Below are positions 41,004 through 45,960 of a stretch of 45,960 nucleotides of DNA, in pieces. The DNA is taken from the NCBI GenBank assembly GCA_003852775.1, contig RDDZ01000009.1, positions 1-45,960 on the forward strand, written 5' to 3'. Made by a program: the position numbers and the translations under genes. Source of the DNA: Microbacteriaceae bacterium. GTDB lineage: Bacteria > Actinomycetota > Actinomycetes > Actinomycetales > Microbacteriaceae. The notes under the pieces were generated by a model. The model was given only the letters and a program-made list of their open reading frames with translations. It was not told the DNA's origin and did not search any database. The number at the start of each line of letters is the position of its first letter. The first letter of the stretch is position 1.

Positions 41004-42581
41004 TCAGGCGCGGCGGCGACGTCCTCCGATCGCCGCGCCGATGAGCGCCCCGAATGCGACGGCGGCGACCCCCCACTCGACCCCCCGGCCGATCACGACC
41101 GCGGGGGTCGTCGTCGTGCTCAGGGGCACGTCGACCACCATCGCGCCCGCCTGGTAGCGGGGCAGCCGGGCGATCGTCGATCCGTCGGGGAGCATGACGG
41201 CGCTCGTGCCGACGGTCGAGATGTTGACGACGGTGCGGCCGAGCTCGATCGCACGGATGCGGGCGATCGCGAGCTGCTGCACGCTCTCGTCGGTCAGGCC
41301 GAAGTCGGCGTTGTTGGTCTGCGCGAGCACGAGCTGCGCACCCTGCTCGACCCCCTCGCGCATGAGCGCGTCGTCGACGATGTCGAAGCAGATCGCGAAG
41401 CCGGCGAGCACCGTCCGTTCGTCGGAGCCCACGTCCATGACGGGGTCGGTCGTGCCGGGCGTGTACTCGCGCTGGATGAGGTCGATGAGGTCGGGGGCGA
41501 ATCCGCGCCACACCGCACGGTCGGGCACGTACTCCCCGAACGGCACCGGATGCCGCTTGTCGTAGAAGTCGGCGCTCCCCTCCCCCGCGCGCCACAGGAG
41601 CGAGGTGTTGAAGTACTCCTCGCCGCGCTTGGTGACGGCCCAGCCCACGAGGGGCGCGCCGGCGGCGGTGGCGACGGTGTCGAACACGCGCGCGGCGAAG
41701 TCGTTGCGCAGCGGGTCGAGGTCGGTCGCGCCCTCGGGCCAGACGACGACGTCGACGTCCTCGGTGTAGACGGGCTCGGTCGCGTCGAACTGGGCCAGGA
41801 GGTTGTCGGTCGCGTTCTCAGCGTGGTGGAAGTAGCCCGTTCGGCCGTTGCCCTGCACGGCGGCGACCCGCAGCTCCCCCGCGGTCGCCACGGGGAACGC
41901 CGGGAAGGCCACGAGGATCGCGGCGAGGGCCGTCACGAGCATCGCGCGCAGGGTGACGGGCGTCGCGGTCTCGCGCACCGCGACGACGGCGACCGCGACG
42001 ACGAAGACCATGACGAAACCGACGCCCGAGACCCCGAGCCAGGCGAACAGCGGTGCGATCGGGCTCTCGGACTGCGACTCGGAGATCCGGCCCCACGCGA
42101 ACCCGCCGTAGGGCCAGATGCTCGAGATCGCCTCGCGCGCCGTCCAGAGCCCCGCGACGACGAGGGGCACGAGCAGCAGTCGACCGGCCGCGCCCCGCAC
42201 GGCACGCGGCACGACGCGCGTCGCGACCGAGATGAGCATCGTACCCAGGCCGCACCACAGGGCCATCACGAGGCTGAGCGCGAACCACGGCACCGCCCGC
42301 ACGAGGAACGGCAGGCGCGGGTCGAGGAACTCGGTCATCCACGGGATGTGCACGAGGTAGAACGCGAGCCCGAAGACGAGGCCCACGAGGAACCCCGCAC
42401 CCGCACGGCGGCCGTGGGCGGCCACGAGCACGAGGGCGATCCCCGCGAAGGCGAGCGGCCACCATCCGAGCTCCGGGAACGCCGCATCCGTGAGCGGGCC
42501 CGCCCCGAGCGCGAGCAGCACGGCGCCCCACAGCGGCACGAGCGGCCGGGTGGGCTCGGGTGCGAGGGCGGGCGCGGACAT
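41004..42581 (-). CDS. lnt: Apolipoprotein N-acyltransferase
   Basis: Integral membrane enzyme that N-acylates the Cys of diacylglyceryl lipoproteins. 525 residues: about six to seven N-terminal membrane segments, a nitrilase-fold catalytic domain (about residues 225-480) and a C-terminal segment. The catalytic Glu-Lys-Cys triad is seen as VVWPEGATD, FYDKRHPVPFGEYVP and AGFAICFDIV. Works after LspA (802-1383). ATG at 42581 has TAGGCT (42591-42596) nine bases upstream. Convergent with rbpA, whose stop is three bases away. Confidence 0.94.
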   Translation of the reverse strand: MSAPALAPEPTRPLVPLWGAVLLALGAGPLTDAAFPELGWWPLAFAGIALVLVAAHGRRAGAGFLVGLVFGLAFYLVHIPWMTEFLDPRLPFLVRAVPWFALSLVMALWCGLGTMLISVATRVVPRAVRGAAGRLLLVPLVVAGLWTAREAISSIWPYGGFAWGRISESQSESPIAPLFAWLGVSGVGFVMVFVVAVAVVAVRETATPVTLRAMLVTALAAILVAFPAFPVATAGELRVAAVQGNGRTGYFHHAENATDNLLAQFDATEPVYTEDVDVVVWPEGATDLDPLRNDFAARVFDTVATAAGAPLVGWAVTKRGEEYFNTSLLWRAGEGSADFYDKRHPVPFGEYVPDRAVWRGFAPDLIDLIQREYTPGTTDPVMDVGSDERTVLAGFAICFDIVDDALMREGVEQGAQLVLAQTNNADFGLTDESVQQLAIARIRAIELGRTVVNISTVGTSAVMLPDGSTIARLPRYQAGAMVVDVPLSTTTTPAVVIGRGVEWGVAAVAFGALIGAAIGGRRRRA

Positions 42582-42590
42582 CGGAGACTC

Positions 42591-42596
42591 AGCCTA
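42591..42596 (-). promoter_or_regulatory. -10-like hexamer TAGGCT before lnt
   Basis: Ends nine bases before the lnt ATG on the minus strand; no ribosome binding site is visible between, as in several other genes here. Confidence 0.4.
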
Positions 42597-42636
42597 CGGC
42601 GCGCCGGCTGAGCGGATGGGGCGCCCGCCTCGCGCG

Positions 42637-42927
42637 TCAGCCGTGCGGGTTCGTGGCCTTCCCGTCGAGCCACAGCTCGTCCGTCGGATCCGAGTGGGTG
42701 CCGCCGCTGCCGACGTGCTTGGCGCTGATCCGCGGACCCTTCGTGATGACGTGGACGAGAGCCATCGCGTGCCCGCGGCCGAGCCCGTACTCCTCCGCGA
42801 GCCACTGGACGATGGGCGTCGCCTTCGTCGTGGTGTCGAAGCCCTTCTCGTGGGCCTTCTCGATGAGCTGACGGGGTGTCAGGCCCGTCTTCTCCTCGAT
42901 GTTGTCGAGATATGCCTGGAACGACAT
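42637..42927 (-). CDS. DUF4287 domain-containing protein
   Basis: A 96-residue soluble protein. MSFQAYLDNIEEKTGLTPRQ starts the DUF4287 domain, followed by LIEKAHEKGF, IVQWLAEEYGLGRGHAMALV and a short tail with SAKHVGSGG and DELWLDG. The domain is widespread in actinobacteria and of unknown function, though often near DUF5655 partners. ATG is preceded by GGGGGAGGACAG. It lies 79 bases after the helicase gene and 55 bases before lnt on the same strand. Confidence 0.85.
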   Translation of the reverse strand: MSFQAYLDNIEEKTGLTPRQLIEKAHEKGFDTTTKATPIVQWLAEEYGLGRGHAMALVHVITKGPRISAKHVGSGGTHSDPTDELWLDGKATNPHG

Positions 42928-43006
42928 GGTCTGTCCTCCCCCGCCGCGTGCGCGGCGATGACGGGACGATACCGCGCGCGTGCGTCGGTCTCCGCGTGTC
43001 GCCCGA

Positions 43007-45445
43007 TCAGCCGACGCTCGAGTACGCGACGATGCCGCGGCGGACGTCGTCGATCGCGTCGCGGGCCGTGCGACCGAGCGAGCCGTCCGCGACGATCGAG
43101 ATCTGGTCGAGCAGGTCGATCACCTGCTTCATCCAGCGCACGAAGTCGCCCGCGGCGAGGTCGGTGTCGCGCAGCACGGCGTCGAGCCGGCCGCCCCGCG
43201 CCCAGCGGTGCGTCGCGGCCGCGAGGGCCGCCGAGAGCGGTTCCGTGCCGGGGAGCTTGCGGTCCTCCTCGAGCACACTGAGCTCCGCCCACGCCTGCTC
43301 GGTGAGCCCGTACACCTCGGCGAACCGACCGCGCGGGTACTCGCGCACGACGCCCGCGTCCTCGCGACGCGGCTCGTAGACGAGCGAGCTCACGAGCGCC
43401 GCGAGGGTCGCCGCGTCGACGCCGTCCCACAGCCCCCGGCGCAGGCACTCGGCGACGAGCAGGTCGCGCTCCCCGTAGATGCGGCGCAGGCGCCGTCCCT
43501 CGATCGCGACGCCGAGGCGTCCGTGCTCGTCGCGCTCGAGGTAGCCGAGCTCGAGCAGGAGCTCCGTGATGCGGTCGAACACCTGCGCGACGGCGCCCGT
43601 GCGGCCGCGCACCTGGCGGGTGAGCCGATCGGTGTCGCGCTTGAGACGGAACCAGCGCTCCGCCCAGCGCGCGTGCGCCTCGCGGTCGTTGCACGCGTGG
43701 CACGGGTGCTGCTTCATGCGCCGGCGGAGCTGGTCGATCTGCCGTTGGCGACGGTCGCGCTCGGCACGCGATCCCTCGTTGCCCTTCGACTGCTTGCGCT
43801 CGAGGTCGCTGAGCTCCCGGCGGATGCCGGCGTACTCCGCGAAGTCGCCGAGGTGACAGCGCATCGCCTCCGCGTAGCCCGCGAGCGACTTCTCCTGCTC
43901 GCGGATCTTGCGGGCGAGGTCGACGACGGCGCGGTCGGCCTGGAACTGCGCGAACGAGCTCTCGAGGATCTCGCGCGTGCGCTCGCGCCCGAACTGCTCG
44001 ATGAGGTTGACCGCCATGTTGTAGGTCGGCCGGAAGCTCGAGTTGAGCGGGTAGCTGCGCCGCGACGCGAGCTGCGCGACCGCCTGCGGGTCGAGCCCCG
44101 CCGACCATTGGATGACCGAGTGACCCTCGACGTCGATGCCGCGGCGTCCCGCGCGGCCCGTGAGCTGCGTGTACTCCCCCGGTGTGATCGGCACCCGCGC
44201 CTCGCCGTTGAACTTCTCGAGCTTCTCGAGCACGACGGTGCGCGCGGGCATGTTGATGCCGAGCGCGAGCGTCTCGGTCGCGAAGACGACCTTGAGGAGC
44301 TTGCGCTGGAAGAGCTCCTCGACGACCTCCTTGAAGGTGGGGATGAGGCCCGCGTGGTGGGCGGCGACGCCACGCTCGAGGCCCTCGAGCCAGGAGAAGT
44401 AGCCGAGCACGCCGAGGTCCTCATCGCGCAGCCCCGCACAGTGCTCCTCCACGATGTGCCGGATCTCGTCGCGCTCCCAGCGCTCCGTGAGGCGCACATC
44501 CGAGCGGAGCACCTGCTCGACGGCCTGATCGCAGCCGTTCCGGCTGAAGACGAAGAAGATCGCGGGGAGGAGGTGGCGGTCCTCGAGGAGCCGCACGACC
44601 TCCGGACGCGGGATGCGGTCGCACAGCACCTCCCCCTTGCGCTGGTGGCGACCGGCGTGGGGCCCGCGGTAGGTGCCGGGTCCGCGCCCGCCGGCGATCG
44701 CGAGGCGCGCGAGCTCGGGGTTGACGCGGGGCGGGGCGTCGGGCGCCTGGGCGCCGTCGAACAGGTCGGCGAGCTTGCCGCGCACGAGCACGTGCTGCTG
44801 GAGCGGCACGGGACGGCGCTCCGACACGATGACGTCCGTGTCGCCGCGCACCGCCTGCAGCCAGTCGCCGAACTCCTCGGCGTTCGAGACCGTCGCCGAC
44901 AGCGAGACCATCCGCACCTCGCGCGGGAGGTGGATGATGACCTCCTCCCACACGGGTCCGCGGAACCGGTCGGCGAGGTAGTGCACCTCGTCCATGACGA
45001 CGAACGCGAGGTCGCGCAGCAGGGGCGAGTCGGCGTAGAGCATGTTGCGCAGCACCTCGGTCGTCATGACGACGACGCGCGCGCCCGAGTTGATGTTGGT
45101 GTCGCCCGTGAGCAGCCCCACGTTCTCTGGCCCGTGCTCGGCCGCGAGCTCCGCGTACTTCTGGTTGCTGAGCGCCTTCATGGGGGTGGTGTAGAACGCC
45201 TTCGCCGCGCGCTCCCCGAGGGCGAGGTGCACCGCGAACTCCGCGACGATCGTCTTGCCCGCGCCCGTCGGGGCGGCCACGAGCACGCTGCGCCCCTCCT
45301 CGAGCGAGCGGCACGCCTCCACCTGGAAGTCGTCGAGCTCGACGGGCAGCCGGGCCCGGAAGGCCTCGAGGCGCGGCGTGCGCGAGCGGGCCTTGAACGC
45401 GGCGTAGCGCTCGGCGGGCGACAGCTCGGCGTCGTCGGAGCTCAT
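43007..45445 (-). CDS. DEAD/DEAH-box RNA helicase, Ski2/HelY-like
   Basis: An 812-residue superfamily 2 helicase similar to mycobacterial HelY and the eukaryotic Ski2/Mtr4 group. Motif I is APTGAGKT, Ia FYTTPMKALSNQKY, II DEVHYL, III LSATV, and IV-VI follow in HHAGLIPTFKEVVEELFQRK, FATETLALGINMPARTVV and TQLTGRAGRRGID. A long C-terminal part (about residues 470-812) carries a Cys/His segment (HPCHACNDREAH) and the DSHCT-like end. Likely RNA remodelling or decay. ATG overlaps the tatC stop (ATGA), a common actinobacterial pairing. Confidence 0.93.
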   Translation of the reverse strand: MSSDDAELSPAERYAAFKARSRTPRLEAFRARLPVELDDFQVEACRSLEEGRSVLVAAPTGAGKTIVAEFAVHLALGERAAKAFYTTPMKALSNQKYAELAAEHGPENVGLLTGDTNINSGARVVVMTTEVLRNMLYADSPLLRDLAFVVMDEVHYLADRFRGPVWEEVIIHLPREVRMVSLSATVSNAEEFGDWLQAVRGDTDVIVSERRPVPLQQHVLVRGKLADLFDGAQAPDAPPRVNPELARLAIAGGRGPGTYRGPHAGRHQRKGEVLCDRIPRPEVVRLLEDRHLLPAIFFVFSRNGCDQAVEQVLRSDVRLTERWERDEIRHIVEEHCAGLRDEDLGVLGYFSWLEGLERGVAAHHAGLIPTFKEVVEELFQRKLLKVVFATETLALGINMPARTVVLEKLEKFNGEARVPITPGEYTQLTGRAGRRGIDVEGHSVIQWSAGLDPQAVAQLASRRSYPLNSSFRPTYNMAVNLIEQFGRERTREILESSFAQFQADRAVVDLARKIREQEKSLAGYAEAMRCHLGDFAEYAGIRRELSDLERKQSKGNEGSRAERDRRQRQIDQLRRRMKQHPCHACNDREAHARWAERWFRLKRDTDRLTRQVRGRTGAVAQVFDRITELLLELGYLERDEHGRLGVAIEGRRLRRIYGERDLLVAECLRRGLWDGVDAATLAALVSSLVYEPRREDAGVVREYPRGRFAEVYGLTEQAWAELSVLEEDRKLPGTEPLSAALAAATHRWARGGRLDAVLRDTDLAAGDFVRWMKQVIDLLDQISIVADGSLGRTARDAIDDVRRGIVAYSSVG

Positions 45446-45960
45446 GCGCTCGTGAGGCCCGCCTCGAACGCGGCCTGCCGTCGGGCGGCGACCTTGTCAT
45501 GCCACAGCGCCACCCCCACGGCGGCGAAGTACAGCAGCACCATCGGCAACGCGAGCAGGATCATCGAGATCGGGTCGGCGGCGGGCGTGGCCATCGCCGT
45601 GAACACCGTGATGATGAGTACGGCCCAGCGCCAGCCCGTGAGGATCGTGCGGCCCTGGATGACCCCCGCGAAGTTGAGCAGCACGAGGAAGACGGGCATG
45701 ACGAACGCGACGCCCGTGGCGAGGAGGAGCTTGAGGATGAAGTCGACGTACGTCTTCGTGTCGTAGAGCTGCGAGGCGCCCGGCGGCACGAAGCGGAACA
45801 TGAACTCGACGATGCGCGGGAGTACGATCCAACCGGCGGCGCACCCGAGCAGGAACAGCGGCACGGCCGAGAAGAAGAAGCCGAAGACGTAGCGGCGCTC
45901 CTTCTTCGTGAGGCCCGGCACGAAGAAGGCGAAGATCTGGTACAGCCAGATGGGGCTCGA
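45442..45960 (-). CDS. tatC: Twin-arginine translocase subunit TatC (5' end outside window)
   Basis: C-terminal 172 residues of TatC, the Tat substrate receptor. The visible part begins SSPIWLYQIFAFFVPGLTKK, including the conserved Trp-x-Phe-x-x-Pro-like cytosolic loop before KKERRY, and continues through four membrane segments (FGFFFSAVPLFLLGCAAGW, FILKLLLATGVAFVMPVFLV, WAVLIITVFTAMATPAADPI, MILLALPMVLLYFAAVGVAL). The N-terminal third lies past the window end. Stop overlaps the helicase start. The Rieske subunit QcrA in this window is a probable client. Confidence 0.95.
   Translation of the reverse strand, partial: SSPIWLYQIFAFFVPGLTKKERRYVFGFFFSAVPLFLLGCAAGWIVLPRIVEFMFRFVPPGASQLYDTKTYVDFILKLLLATGVAFVMPVFLVLLNFAGVIQGRTILTGWRWAVLIITVFTAMATPAADPISMILLALPMVLLYFAAVGVALWHDKVAARRQAAFEAGLTSA

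Noticed and set aside
41550-45766. Long + strand open frames opposite lnt and the helicase.
   Set aside because: Shadows of the GC-rich minus-strand genes; no motifs.

Overview
The window is about 46 kb of high-GC actinobacterial chromosome, probably from Microbacteriaceae (order Micrococcales). That placement is inferred from three things: near-exclusive G/C third codon positions, a wag31(divIVA)-lspA-rluD-dnaE-hisD-nrdR-pyrD gene order, and an actinobacterial respiratory branch in which ctaE-qcrC-qcrA-qcrB runs opposite to ctaC-ctaD-ctaF. No rRNA, tRNA, CRISPR array or intact transposase was found.

Layout. 1-9443: cell-pole protein (partial), lipoprotein signal peptidase, pseudouridine synthase, replicative DNA polymerase, flavin reductase, histidinol dehydrogenase, NrdR and dihydroorotate dehydrogenase. 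9468-11885: DUF3043 protein, M20 dipeptidase, A-type Fe-S carrier. 12019-21535: cytochrome aa3 and bc1 genes, interrupted by a GNAT acetyltransferase, a beta-lactamase-fold hydrolase and two tandem paralogous small membrane proteins. 21639-32068: trpD, then a carbohydrate block. The block holds an FMN-dependent 2-hydroxyacid (lactate) oxidase, a XylFGH-like ABC importer and a ROK repressor, then argG and nadE, then an AldO-type alditol oxidase. 36056-45960: Pro/Ala-rich membrane protein, Nudix hydrolase, SDR, NfeD/SPFH pair, glycerophosphodiester phosphodiesterase, RbpA, Lnt, DUF4287 protein, HelY-like helicase and TatC (partial).

Between about 32.17 and 35.86 kb the core layout breaks down. 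An ABC-transporter ATPase survives only as its C-terminal third. It is followed by remnant reading frames, a run of strong inverted repeats that overlaps two unknown small ORFs, and a two-gene cassette with less GC-biased codon use: a multi-pass membrane protein and a secreted fibronectin-III/DUF3238-like protein whose mature form begins and ends with the same octapeptide. More inverted repeats lie upstream of the cassette. I read this as an inserted and partly decayed accessory segment. It is the least explained part of the window.

Working together: LspA and Lnt process lipoproteins such as CtaC and the sugar-binding protein. TatC would export the Rieske protein QcrA. The bc1-aa3 genes encode one supercomplex. 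The XylFGH/ROK/AldO/lactate-oxidase neighbourhood suggests uptake and oxidation of pentoses or sugar alcohols. A recurring signal is a TANNNT -10-like hexamer ending 6-9 bases before the start codon, implying many leaderless transcripts.
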